Origin: Hyalangium ruber
Lineage (GTDB): Bacteria; Myxococcota; Myxococcia; Myxococcales; Myxococcaceae
DNA length: 64,000 nucleotides
Reading direction: 5' to 3'
NCBI RefSeq assembly: GCF_034259325.1
Contig: NZ_JAXIVS010000009.1
Span: forward strand, 248,001 to 312,000
Shown here: positions 16,697-25,152 of the stretch, piece by piece
Layout of the letters: each line of letters starts with the position of its first letter
Numbering within the stretch: position 1 is the stretch's first letter
Notes under the pieces: generated by a model
Seen by the model: only the letters and a program-made list of their open reading frames with translations
Told to the model about the DNA's origin: nothing
Database searches by the model: none
Position numbers and translations under genes: made by a program

Positions 16697-18175
16697 ATGC
16701 CCGAGTCAACCTGTCCCAGCCCTGCCGAGCAGCCGAGGAAGCGGCGACGCGTGCCGCGAGACCCCACCGCGCGCTTCAAAGCGAATGACGCGCAGGGGCT
16801 GGCTGCGGCCGAGGTGTTGGTACCCGAAGAGCATCTGGCCCGGCAGGTGCTCAAGCTGATGGAGCGGGTGGAGGTGTCGCAGGTGGAAGCTCAGTACTCG
16901 GCTCTGGGGCAAAGAGGCTATCCGCCGCGGCGATTGCTGAGTCTGTGGGTGTACGCCAGCCTGATTGGACTGCACCATGCGACGAAGCTTGCGCACGCGC
17001 TGGTGACCGATGCGGCCTTGAGGTTGCTAGCAGGTGGGCATGTCATCAGTCGGCCGGTGCTCAACCGCTTCCGGATGAGTCATGCAGCGTTGTTTCGCTC
17101 GGCGTTGGAAGCAACGGTGCAGTGGGCGTTGGAAGAGGGACTGGTGGATGCCCAAGGGTTAGCCGTGGACTCGGCGCGCCTGAGGGCGCACGCCTCAATG
17201 CAGCAAGTGCGTGTGCTCAACCGCTCCACGCGCAGGTTGGAGCAGTTAGCCGAAGTGGACACCTCTGTGCTCTCCGAGCAGGAGCGAGCCAAGCACCAGC
17301 AGAAGGTGGACAAGCACACCCAGGCGGTGGAGTTGTGCACCCAGGCGCAGGCGGCCTCCGTAGTGCTTACCAGCAAAGCCGCAGCCCTCATGCAGTTTCC
17401 GGGTGAGGTGTACCTGCCCGGCCACCGTCTCACCGTGACAGCCAGCGGCGCGCAGAGTCGCCTGGTGGTGGGCGTGCTCATCAACGCGGCGCCCAACGAC
17501 ACGAGCCTCTTGGAGGAGGCTGTGCTGCAAGCGCGTCAGGTGCTGCGCCAGGCCGGGCTGCCTTCGGTGGTCCGCCTCCAGGCGGCAGCCGATGCGGGCT
17601 ACTGGAGCCAAGCAGACCTGGCCTTTGCCGCAGCCAACACCGGGTGGGTGGATTTGCTCATCAAGCAGAAGGCCGAGAGCGGTCCCCTTCGGGGCAAGAA
17701 CTACTTCGGCCGAGACGCCTTCCAACTGCTCTCCCCCGAGCAGGTGCTGTGTCCGGTGGGCAAGCGCATGCTCGGGCCCAAGCGCCACCAGCAAGGCGCC
17801 TTGCTGTACCGAGGCGATGGCTGCGCCACCTGTCCCAAGCACAGCGCGTGCACGCCCTCCAAGCGCCGCAGCCTGGTGGTCAACTGGGACTACGAGAAGC
17901 TGGGCGCTCAGATGCGTCAGCGCATGAGCCAGCAGGACGCTCCAGCGCGCTACCACCAGCGCATGGCCACTGTGGAGCCGGTCTTCTCCTCCCTGGAAGA
18001 TGGCATGGGCTTCCGCCGTGTCTCCTCGCGCAAGCCTCAGACGGTGTCCGCCGAGATTCTCCTGAAGCTGCTGGCCTACAACGTCAGCCGCCTGCTCACC
18101 CGGCGCAGGCTTTTGTGCGTCTACTTCCTGCTGCCCCTCTCCACGAGCACCGACCAGCCTTCTTCTGAATTCTGA
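16697..18175 (+). CDS. IS1182-family transposase
   Basis: A 492-residue DDE transposase, intact. A basic N-terminus is followed by the DUF772-type region (about 60-140, with GYPPRRLLSLWVYASLIGL). The catalytic core carries D158 in AVDSARLRAHAS, D299 in AADAGYWS and E427 in VEPVFSSLEDGMGFRR. A Cys cluster (C376, C379, C385) lies before the last catalytic block. It begins 44 bases inside the left repeat and ends 2 bases before the right repeat. No frameshift is visible, so the element may still be active. Confidence 0.88.
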   Translation: MPESTCPSPAEQPRKRRRVPRDPTARFKANDAQGLAAAEVLVPEEHLARQVLKLMERVEVSQVEAQYSALGQRGYPPRRLLSLWVYASLIGLHHATKLAHALVTDAALRLLAGGHVISRPVLNRFRMSHAALFRSALEATVQWALEEGLVDAQGLAVDSARLRAHASMQQVRVLNRSTRRLEQLAEVDTSVLSEQERAKHQQKVDKHTQAVELCTQAQAASVVLTSKAAALMQFPGEVYLPGHRLTVTASGAQSRLVVGVLINAAPNDTSLLEEAVLQARQVLRQAGLPSVVRLQAAADAGYWSQADLAFAAANTGWVDLLIKQKAESGPLRGKNYFGRDAFQLLSPEQVLCPVGKRMLGPKRHQQGALLYRGDGCATCPKHSACTPSKRRSLVVNWDYEKLGAQMRQRMSQQDAPARYHQRMATVEPVFSSLEDGMGFRRVSSRKPQTVSAEILLKLLAYNVSRLLTRRRLLCVYFLLPLSTSTDQPSSEF

Positions 18176-18176
18176 T

Positions 18177-18196
18177 CAACCCTCACGTTCGGACAT
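18177..18196 (-). repeat. right terminal inverted repeat of the IS
   Basis: The complement of the left repeat, perfect over 20 bases. It begins right after the transposase stop codon. Confidence 0.85.
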
Positions 18197-18224
18197 GTAC
18201 CCGACCCCCGCCAGCAACCGGGCG

Positions 18225-18653
18225 TCAATCAGGGACGTTCTGGGCTGGCTCGACGTGAGGCAGGTCCCGCCCCTTCCAGAGCGCGAAGATGGCTGGGTAA
18301 GCGGTGAGCTCCAGCAGGAAGGATGTGACAAGGCCGCCCACCAACGGCGCGGCGATGCGCTTCATCACGTCCGAGCCCGTGCCCGTGGCCCACAGCACGG
18401 GCAGCAGGCCAATCATGTCTGTCATGACGGTCATCAGCTTGGGCCGGATGCGCTTGGCCGCGCCCTCGACGATGGCCTCGGTCAGCTCCTCCATCGAGCG
18501 AAGCTGTCCCGCCTCCTTCGCCTTGCCATGGGCCAGGGTGAGGTAGAGCACCATCACCACCCCGTCTCCGCGTCGATGCCCGCCAGCGCGATGAGCCCCA
18601 CCCACACCGCGACGCTCATGTTGTAGTCCAGCAGGTAGAGCAGCCACAGGCGC
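18225..18653 (-). pseudogene. 3' fragment of a cusA-type RND pump gene, frameshifted
   Basis: The last ~140 codons of a CusA-like gene. Its translation matches the C-terminus of the intact CusA of this window (55765-58968) over RRIRPKLMTV, MTDMIGLLPVLW, TGTGSDVMKRIAAPL and YPAIFALWKGR. One base is missing in the run near 18557-18570 compared with the intact copy, so the upstream part (coding [20 protein letters not shown]) is in another frame. No start codon or porter region remains. The fragment ends abruptly at about 18653 against the ynfA-like gene. It is a decayed copy, not a working gene. Confidence 0.8.
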
Positions 18654-18661
18654 TGAGTTGA

Positions 18662-19033
18662 TTACCTGCGAGGCGCCAGCACGATGATTGCCATACCGGC
18701 CAGAGCCACTAAGGCCCCTGCAATGTCCCAAGCGCTGGGCCGCTCACCCTCCACAGCCCACAGCCATACCAGCGCTACCGTGATGTAAACGCCTCCGTAG
18801 GCTGCATAGGTGCGCGAGGCCCCCGTGGGGTGGAGCGTCAGCAGCCATGCAAAGGCGGCAAGGCTCGCGGCTGCTGGCACGAGGAGTAGCGGCGACTTGC
18901 CCTGGCGTAGCCAGAGGTAAGGCAGGTAGCTGCCCATCACGTCCGCCACTGCCGTCAGAACGAAGAGGCCCACGGCCCGCAGTAGGACGAACATGAGCCA
19001 CTGCGTCTCACGGGTGGGCCGCCTCCGCAACAT
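18662..19033 (-). CDS. YnfA/UPF0060 family membrane protein
   Basis: A 123-residue inner-membrane protein, or 110 if started at 18994, the usual family length; the longer start has GGGGTGG upstream. It has four predicted membrane helices and the family patterns [19 protein letters not shown] and [13 protein letters not shown]. YnfA proteins are small drug/metabolite-superfamily transporters whose substrate is uncertain; some small-multidrug-like exporters of cations belong to the same superfamily. It is wedged between a cusA fragment and a corE fragment, so it probably arrived with a block of metal-related genes. Confidence 0.85.
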   Translation of the reverse strand: MLRRRPTRETQWLMFVLLRAVGLFVLTAVADVMGSYLPYLWLRQGKSPLLLVPAAASLAAFAWLLTLHPTGASRTYAAYGGVYITVALVWLWAVEGERPSAWDIAGALVALAGMAIIVLAPRR

Positions 19034-19046
19034 GCACCACCCCCCG

Positions 19047-19140
19047 GCAATGTCGGAAAGGCCGGGACGCTGCGCAGCCAGGAGTCAGCGGTGGCCTGGT
19101 TGTACCAGACGCTGCGCAACGCCCTGATCGATCACTTCAC
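19047..19140 (+). pseudogene. internal fragment of a corE-type sigma factor gene
   Basis: About 90 bases read [15 protein letters not shown] and then LYQTLRNALIDH. This matches residues 48-74 (sigma region 2) of the intact CorE-like protein at 52249-52821, with clear DNA similarity to 52389-52470. No start, no region 4 and no Cys-rich tail are present, so it cannot work. The match ends in the sequence coding LIDHF. Confidence 0.75.
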
Positions 19141-19287
19141 CTCCTCGAATCTCGTGCGTGAGACAACGCCTTGGGGCCGTTGGCCGCAGGGTTGGGTGTC
19201 GAGTAGTGGGCTCTGACAGGGCCTTCCGGTTCCGCTTCAGTGGAGCGTGCTTACTGTCCGCGCTGACGCGACATGGCGGAGGCGGGA

Positions 19288-21864
19288 ATGAATCAACGGC
19301 GGCTCGTCGTGTTGGCCGGAATGCTTGCGTGCCTCCTGGGGCTTGGGCTGGTGGATGGGTGCCAGGAAGGAGCGGGGGGTACGCCTCCCGTCCATGAGTC
19401 CGGCGAGCGCGTGACACCCAGCCCGCCGCTCCAGGAAGTGCCGAGTATGAGCAGTGGTGAGGACCGGCCGCCAGCAGATGCGGGCTCGCCAGCTTTAGAG
19501 GCCCCCGGCCCTGCTACTCCGCCGCATGAAGCGAACGCCATACACCAGGAGAACGCGCGGCTGGGCACGGAGGCATGGCGACTCACCCGGCCGGCCAACG
19601 CGGGCCAGATCGAAGGATATGCCCTGGTGGACATGGTGACGCAGGGCGAGCGCGTCCCCGTAGCGGTCTCCGTGTCCGAGGCGCGCAAGTTCTCCTGGGT
19701 GGTGTACCGGCTCGGCTACTACGCGGGGGCGGCGGGGCGAGAGGTGGCACGAGGGGGACCTGTGCAGGGCCTCCGCCAGGCGTCGTGCCCTCCGAGGCTG
19801 CCCACGGGGCTTGTCGCCTGCGAGTGGAGGCCCACCCTCGAGGTCCAGACGGGCGCGGACTGGGTGCGCGGCGTCTACGTGGTGAAGCTGACGCGCGAGG
19901 ATGGCTACCAGCGCTACGTGCCCTTCTTCGTCCGGGAAGCGCGGCCGCGCTCCGAGGTGGTGGCCATCATCCCCACGGCCAACTGGCAGGCATATAACAC
20001 CTGGGGCGGCATGAGCCTGTACGACGACAATCACGGCGTCATGCGCCGGGTTGGGGTGCGCCGCGCCTTCCAGGTGTCCTACGACAGGCCCTACGCCCGC
20101 GGACAGGGCGCGGGGCACCTGCTCACTGATGACTTGAGCCTCGTCACCTGGCTGGAGGCGCAAGGGCTGGATGTGGCCTACGTCACCGACGAGGAACTGG
20201 ACCGCTCGGGGGAGTCCCTGGGCGGGGCGAAGGTGCTCATCATCTCTGGGCATGACGAGTACTGGACGCGCACCCTGAGGGATCGTGCCGAGCGCGCGGT
20301 GGCCTCGGGTGTGTCGCTCATCAACCTGGGCGCCAACAACGCCTACTGGCAGGTGCGCTACGAGCCCTCGGAGGACGGGCGCGAGCGCCGCGTCATCACC
20401 TGTTACAAGGGCGATGCCCCCAAGCGCGATCCGGTGGGCCCGCTGAGCCCGGAGCTGACGGTGAAGTTCCGTGATCTGCCCACGCCCCGCCCGGAGAACG
20501 CGCTCTTCGGTGTGCAGTTCTCCAGCCGCTGGCACCAGTTCGCCTTTCCCCTGGTCATCACCCGCACCGAGCACTGGGCCTTCGCCGGCACGGGCCTGAA
20601 GGCAGGCGACACCTTGTGGCAGGCCAACGGCTACGAGATGGACCAGGTGGTGGACAACGGCCACTCACCCGAGGGGCTCGAGGTGCTGGCCGAGTCGCCC
20701 GGGCTGTCGCTCCAGGGCGGCTTCGGTCTGGCGCACATGGTGCTTCACCAGAAGCCGAGCGGCGCCTGGGTTTTTTCTTCGGGGGGAGTGGACTTCGTGC
20801 GCGTGCTGGCGAACGAGCAGCTGGCGGATGCGCGGGCCGCGCGCCTGGTGGCCAACGTGCTGTACCGGGCCCTGGGCCGCCCGGTGCCTGAGAGCCTGGT
20901 GGGGTTCTCCGCCCTGGCCTCGCCCGCGCCGCGTGGCCCGTTCGCGAAGGCCGTGCTGACCGTAGCGGGCGTGCCGGGCCAGCGAGGTGACAGGGATGGG
21001 CCGGCCGGGTGGGCACAGCTCTCCGCCCCGCTCGCCGTGGCGGTCCTGCCCCAGGGAGGGTGGGCGGTGGCGGATGCGCTCGCCAATAAGGTGCGGCGCG
21101 TGCACCCGGACGGCGCCATGGAGACGCTCGCCTCTGGCCTCAACGGGCCGATGGGCATCGCCGCGGATGCGGCTGGCAATGTGTACGTGGCGGATACGGA
21201 GCACGCCTGTATCCGCCGCATCACGCCAGACGGTACTGCCTCGGTGTTTGCTGGCGCTGTGTACAAGCCGGGCGCGGTCGACGGCCCCGCCGCTCAGGCA
21301 CGCTTCAACCAGCCCGCCGGGCTGGCCCTGGCACTGGATGGCGCACTGCTGGTGGCGGACATGGGCAACGGCCTCATCCGCCGCATCGAGCTCTCCACCC
21401 CTGGCCACCCGGTGACAACGCTCCCGGCGCACAAGGGGCTCTATCGGCCCTCGGCGGTGGCGGCGGCGGCGGACGGCGCCCTGTATGTGGTGGAGACGGG
21501 CATGGCTCGCGTCGTCTCGCTGCGCCAAGGCACCGTCTCCGTCGTGGCTGGCGCCACCCCCGGCTTCGCGGACGGCGCGCCCGAGTCCGCCCAGCTGCTG
21601 CCGTACCTGGGCCTCGCGGTGTTGAAGGATGGCTCGCTGGCGGTGGCGGACCCTGGCAACTACCGCATCCGGCGCGTCACCTTCGACTCCGCTGGCAGAG
21701 CTCGCCAGGTGAGCACGCTGGCGGGCACTGGCCGCTATGGCGCCGCCGATGGGAGGGGAGAGGACGCGGACTTCGTCCTCCCCACCGGCCTCGCGGTAGG
21801 CCCCGATGGCACACTCTACGTGGCCGACGCGGGCAACGCGCTGCTGCGCGCCGTCACGCCGTGA
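19288..21864 (+). CDS. N,N-dimethylformamidase-like domain fused to NHL repeats, exported
   Basis: About 858 residues from the ATG at 19288, chosen because GGAGG lies ten bases upstream; the ATG at 19273 has no such site. A signal peptide ends near LVDGC, possibly a lipoprotein site. After a Pro-rich linker, residues about 95-545 resemble the large-subunit C-terminal domain of N,N-dimethylformamidase (RLGYYAG, ANWQAYNTWGG, DEYWT, GANNAYWQVRYE). Residues about 560-858 are five or six NHL beta-propeller repeats (GPMGIAADAAGNVYVADTE, GLAVGPDGTLYVADAGN). The reaction is not known; the DmfA-like fold appears in many secreted proteins. It has no operon partner. Confidence 0.75.
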   Translation: MNQRRLVVLAGMLACLLGLGLVDGCQEGAGGTPPVHESGERVTPSPPLQEVPSMSSGEDRPPADAGSPALEAPGPATPPHEANAIHQENARLGTEAWRLTRPANAGQIEGYALVDMVTQGERVPVAVSVSEARKFSWVVYRLGYYAGAAGREVARGGPVQGLRQASCPPRLPTGLVACEWRPTLEVQTGADWVRGVYVVKLTREDGYQRYVPFFVREARPRSEVVAIIPTANWQAYNTWGGMSLYDDNHGVMRRVGVRRAFQVSYDRPYARGQGAGHLLTDDLSLVTWLEAQGLDVAYVTDEELDRSGESLGGAKVLIISGHDEYWTRTLRDRAERAVASGVSLINLGANNAYWQVRYEPSEDGRERRVITCYKGDAPKRDPVGPLSPELTVKFRDLPTPRPENALFGVQFSSRWHQFAFPLVITRTEHWAFAGTGLKAGDTLWQANGYEMDQVVDNGHSPEGLEVLAESPGLSLQGGFGLAHMVLHQKPSGAWVFSSGGVDFVRVLANEQLADARAARLVANVLYRALGRPVPESLVGFSALASPAPRGPFAKAVLTVAGVPGQRGDRDGPAGWAQLSAPLAVAVLPQGGWAVADALANKVRRVHPDGAMETLASGLNGPMGIAADAAGNVYVADTEHACIRRITPDGTASVFAGAVYKPGAVDGPAAQARFNQPAGLALALDGALLVADMGNGLIRRIELSTPGHPVTTLPAHKGLYRPSAVAAAADGALYVVETGMARVVSLRQGTVSVVAGATPGFADGAPESAQLLPYLGLAVLKDGSLAVADPGNYRIRRVTFDSAGRARQVSTLAGTGRYGAADGRGEDADFVLPTGLAVGPDGTLYVADAGNALLRAVTP

Positions 21865-21989
21865 GCCAGGAGCGGCTCTCCAGTGAGGGCTTGTAGGGGC
21901 GTTGGCCCAGCCCCTCGCCAGCGTGACAGTATGAGAAGCCCTCTTCGGGCTGTACTATGCGGGCTCCCCTGCCCCTGGAGCCCACGACG

Positions 21990-23279
21990 ATGAGAACCCC
22001 CTCTGCCTCGGGTGGAAGGTTGCTGCTGGCACTGCTGGCACTTCAAGCTCTCCCGGCGCTGGCCCACAACGGCCTGCCCGAGACACAGAATGTCACCGTG
22101 CGCCGGGGCAATGAGAACGATCTGCTGGTGGGCGCGACCTTCGGAGCGCTCATCTCGCGGGACAAGGGGCAGAGCTGGCGGTGGATCTGCCCCGAGGGCA
22201 TGGGCGTGGGTGCCTGGCGACCGGAGCGCTACCACTGGCTGAGCGGGGGAGAGATCATCGCCGCCACGGGCAGCGCGGTGGTCCGCTCGCGCGACGGCGG
22301 CTGCTCGTGGACCACCCACCCTTTCTTCAAGGATACCTGGGCCACCAGCCTCGCCGTGGACCCGGCCAACGAGCGCCTCATCCACGTGGCCACCGGGAAG
22401 TACTCCTCGGCCAACGGCATCTACCGCTCGGAGGACGGGGGAGAGACGTGGCTGACTTCGCTGGCGCCGATCCCAGACACCCGCTACACGGCCATCCGCA
22501 TCGCCCCGTCCGACCCGCGCCGGCTCTACGTGTCCGGCCAGGACTCGAGGGGGCTGTTTCTGTCCCGGAGTGACGACGGCGGCCAGACCTGGACCCAGCT
22601 GCCGCTGGTGCTGCCCCAGGCCGTGAGCCCCTATGACTTCGTCTTGAGGGTGGTGAGCGAGGCTTCGCCAGACATCCTCTGGGTCACCGTCTCCGCCTCT
22701 GGGGGAAGCTACCTGCTCAAGAGCACCGATGGTGGAGCGACCCTGGCGCCGGTGCTCGAGGTGCCGTTAGAGATATTCATCGGCGCCGAGGCTTCCGCGG
22801 ACGGCCGGACCGTCTGGGCCTCCACCCCCGCCAACCTCTTCCGGGGCCGGGAGGGAGAAGCCTTCAGCGCGCTGCCCCTGCCCGAAGGCAACGCCTGCGC
22901 GCGGCGCGCGGGAGACCTGCTCTATGGCTGCGGTTCACCCTGGGTTCACCAGTGGGGCTTGGCGCGGAGCCGGGACGAGGGCACCACCTGGGAGCCGCTC
23001 CTCAGTTTCAAAGGTATTCAGGGCGCCCATAGCTGCCCGGCGGCCACCCCCGTTCAGCAGTCCTGCCCCTCGCTCTGGCCGCAGCTCGCGGCGACGCTCG
23101 GGGCGGACACCCCCCCTGTCGAGGGCCAGCCCCCCCCGGCGGATGAAGACCCCTCCGAGCCCCCGCTTGCCGTGAAGGATGGCTGCAGCGCCGCCGCTGG
23201 CCTGGCACCCTCCGCCCTGCTTATCCTCGCCCTTGGGTTGACCCGCCACTCGCGGCGGCTCCAGGCCCGGAGACCGTGA
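21990..23279 (+). CDS. BNR/Ycf48-like beta-propeller with MYXO-CTERM-type tail
   Basis: About 429 residues; the start at 21990 (GGAG upstream) gives a clean signal peptide ending ALPALAH. The body is a BNR/sialidase-type propeller with Asp boxes (SRDKGQSWRW, SEDGGETWL, SDDGGQTWTQL, STDGGATL). After a Pro/Glu-rich linker the protein ends in a Cys, a hydrophobic segment and Arg-rich residues (GCSAAAGLAPSALLILALGL, then RHSRRLQARR). This is the form of MYXO-CTERM sorting signals that direct myxobacterial proteins to the cell surface. It is the first gene of a four-gene operon with touching genes. Confidence 0.75.
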   Translation: MRTPSASGGRLLLALLALQALPALAHNGLPETQNVTVRRGNENDLLVGATFGALISRDKGQSWRWICPEGMGVGAWRPERYHWLSGGEIIAATGSAVVRSRDGGCSWTTHPFFKDTWATSLAVDPANERLIHVATGKYSSANGIYRSEDGGETWLTSLAPIPDTRYTAIRIAPSDPRRLYVSGQDSRGLFLSRSDDGGQTWTQLPLVLPQAVSPYDFVLRVVSEASPDILWVTVSASGGSYLLKSTDGGATLAPVLEVPLEIFIGAEASADGRTVWASTPANLFRGREGEAFSALPLPEGNACARRAGDLLYGCGSPWVHQWGLARSRDEGTTWEPLLSFKGIQGAHSCPAATPVQQSCPSLWPQLAATLGADTPPVEGQPPPADEDPSEPPLAVKDGCSAAAGLAPSALLILALGLTRHSRRLQARRP

Positions 23280-23281
23280 CC

Positions 23282-23911
23282 ATGATGACGAGACAACGCA
23301 TCCTCTGGAGTGTCTGTGCTTCCTCGGTGCTGCTGCTGGCCACCGCCTGCGGCAAAGACGAAGAGTCCCAGTGCGGCGAGCCCCTCTATGGCGGCTCCGC
23401 CTCGGACGAGACGTGGATGACGATGACGGACGCTCTGAAGAAGGAGATGGACTCCTCTAAAGCCGTGACGGTGACGTCACCGGCCGAGTGGGAGGCGTTC
23501 GCCGCCGATGCGCCGCCCCCCCTGTTCTCGTGGACCTCGCCGCTGCGCGCCTCACTGGAGCGAGACACGCAGAGCCGGTACGCTCAGGCACGCCCCCGTG
23601 TCTCGCGTGGTGTGCTGGCGTGGCTCGGCGAGCTGCTGGTGCCCACCGCCGAGGCGCACCTGCCGCCCTACACCGGGGACATCTACCTGGTGGAGGTAGG
23701 GGTGGCCAACCGTCAGTGCCCCCTCCAGGTGCTCACCACGGAGCTGTCGTGGCAGGTGGACGAAGCCTCCTGGAGGCTGATGGGCGAAGGGGGCGGCCAG
23801 GATCTCTCGCTCCGGGTGACGAGCGCCTACATGCAGGACAACCGCCTCAAGGAGGGGCCCTACCGGATGGTCGCGACGCGCACGTTTCGCCGGGAGGGGG
23901 CCAAGCCATGA
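23282..23911 (+). CDS. small lipoprotein of unknown function
   Basis: About 209 residues, with a lipoprotein signal ending LLATAC. I recognise no family. It has CGEPLYGG near the start, a Trp/Pro-rich middle and a PPYTGDIYLVEVGVAN segment. Starts at GTG 23276 (overlapping the upstream stop) or ATG 23282/23285 are possible; GGAG lies at a suitable distance for the ATGs. The gene is tightly linked to the propeller genes on both sides, so its product is likely part of one envelope assembly. Confidence 0.6.
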   Translation: MMTRQRILWSVCASSVLLLATACGKDEESQCGEPLYGGSASDETWMTMTDALKKEMDSSKAVTVTSPAEWEAFAADAPPPLFSWTSPLRASLERDTQSRYAQARPRVSRGVLAWLGELLVPTAEAHLPPYTGDIYLVEVGVANRQCPLQVLTTELSWQVDEASWRLMGEGGGQDLSLRVTSAYMQDNRLKEGPYRMVATRTFRREGAKP

Positions 23912-25152
23912 CGCGCGCCTCATTGTTGCTGGCCGCACTCGCGCCGCTCGCGCTCGGGGCCTGCCAGGAGGATGGTTCCAGCGGGCCGCTGGAGGTGCCG
24001 GAGCTGGAGTACGGTACCCAGCAGCCGTGGCAGACGCCGGAACGACTGCCGCCGCCCGGTCCCGCTGGGCGCGTCTTCATCACCAACAGCCTGGATGACA
24101 CCCTCAGCGTGTTGGACCTGGACTCGATGGGCGAGGCGAACTGGGGCGAGCGGGCGCGAATCCCCGTGGGGCTCAGCCCGGTGGAGCTGGAGGGCCCGCA
24201 CCACATGGCGGTCTCGCCCGACAGCGCCTTCTATTACGTGGGCATCTCCAACTATGTGCCGGGCGGTGGCTCAGGGCCCCACGGCGCGCACGGCACGGGC
24301 ACGGTCAACGGCTACAGCCTCAAGATGGACGCGCGCACCCACCAGCGCGTCGGCTCGGCGCGCGTGGACCGCAACCCGGGCGATCTCATCCTCAGCCCGG
24401 ATGGGCGCACGCTGTACCAGACGCACTTCGATCTGCTGAAGATCGTCGACGTCGCCCGGCGCGGCGGCACCGAGCGCGAGATGGACTCGCGTATGGCCAT
24501 CATCGACGCGGAGACGATGACTCCCAAGGCCATGGTGCCGGTGTGCCCCGCGCCTCATGCGGTGCGCCTGTCGCCGGACGGGCGCCGTGCGTACACCGCC
24601 TGCTGGTCCGACGAGGTGGCCGTGGTGGACCTGCAGGCCGAGCCCCCCTCGGTGAGGCGGGTGAAGGTGGCCGCCGTCGCTGGCACGGCCCTCTCTCCCC
24701 GGCACGAGCCCTACGCGCTCACCCTGTCGCCCACCACGGGCGCGGTGTGGGTCAGCTCGCTCAAGAGCCGCGCGGTGCAGTACCTGGACCCGGTGACGCT
24801 CACGATGAATCCCAGCCGCACCGTGTTCCTCGAAGGCTCGCCGATGTTCGGCACCTTCACCGCGGATGGCCGCACCCTCTACATGCCGTACCAGAGCGCG
24901 GAGGCGCTCGCCGTCATCGACGCGGCCACCTCCACCGTGCAGCGGGAGATTGCGCTGGCCTCCGCCGGGTGCCTCAACATCCACGAGGTGGAGCTGACGC
25001 GGGATGAGCGCCATGGGCTTGTCGTCTGCGAGGGCGACCACGTGGGCCCTGGCACGTTGCATGTGGTGGATCTGACAGAGGGAACGGTGCTGAAGACGGT
25101 GCAAGTGGGCATCTTCCCGGACTCGGTGACGCTCATGCGGGGGAGCCCATGA
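23908..25152 (+). CDS. YVTN-type beta-propeller lipoprotein
   Basis: 414 residues, starting with an ATG that overlaps the previous stop codon (ATGA). A lipoprotein signal ends LGAC. A seven-bladed propeller follows, with blades such as VFITNSLDDTLSVLDLD, LILSPDGRTLYQTHFD and VRLSPDGRRAYTACWS. It contains a Gly/His insert (GGGSGPHGAHGTG) like that of the propeller in the first efflux operon. YVTN propellers often pair with cytochromes in periplasmic dehydrogenase-like systems, and here a di-haem cytochrome gene follows at once. Confidence 0.75.
   Translation: MTRASLLLAALAPLALGACQEDGSSGPLEVPELEYGTQQPWQTPERLPPPGPAGRVFITNSLDDTLSVLDLDSMGEANWGERARIPVGLSPVELEGPHHMAVSPDSAFYYVGISNYVPGGGSGPHGAHGTGTVNGYSLKMDARTHQRVGSARVDRNPGDLILSPDGRTLYQTHFDLLKIVDVARRGGTEREMDSRMAIIDAETMTPKAMVPVCPAPHAVRLSPDGRRAYTACWSDEVAVVDLQAEPPSVRRVKVAAVAGTALSPRHEPYALTLSPTTGAVWVSSLKSRAVQYLDPVTLTMNPSRTVFLEGSPMFGTFTADGRTLYMPYQSAEALAVIDAATSTVQREIALASAGCLNIHEVELTRDERHGLVVCEGDHVGPGTLHVVDLTEGTVLKTVQVGIFPDSVTLMRGSP

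Larger units (their letters stand above)
16633..18196 (+). mobile_element. insertion sequence, IS1182-like, complete
   Basis: A 1564-base element bounded by perfect 20-base inverted repeats, ATGTCCGAACGTGAGGGTTG at 16633-16652 and its complement at 18177-18196. It has one intact transposase gene filling most of its length, as usual for IS1182. The bases flanking the two ends (ggca and gtac) do not form a target duplication. With different genes on the two sides, this suggests that a deletion or recombination has removed one original flank. Confidence 0.85.

Noticed and set aside
16629-18200. A target-site duplication of the insertion sequence
   Set aside because: Bases next to the two ends (ggca and gtac) differ at every tested length from 2 to 8.
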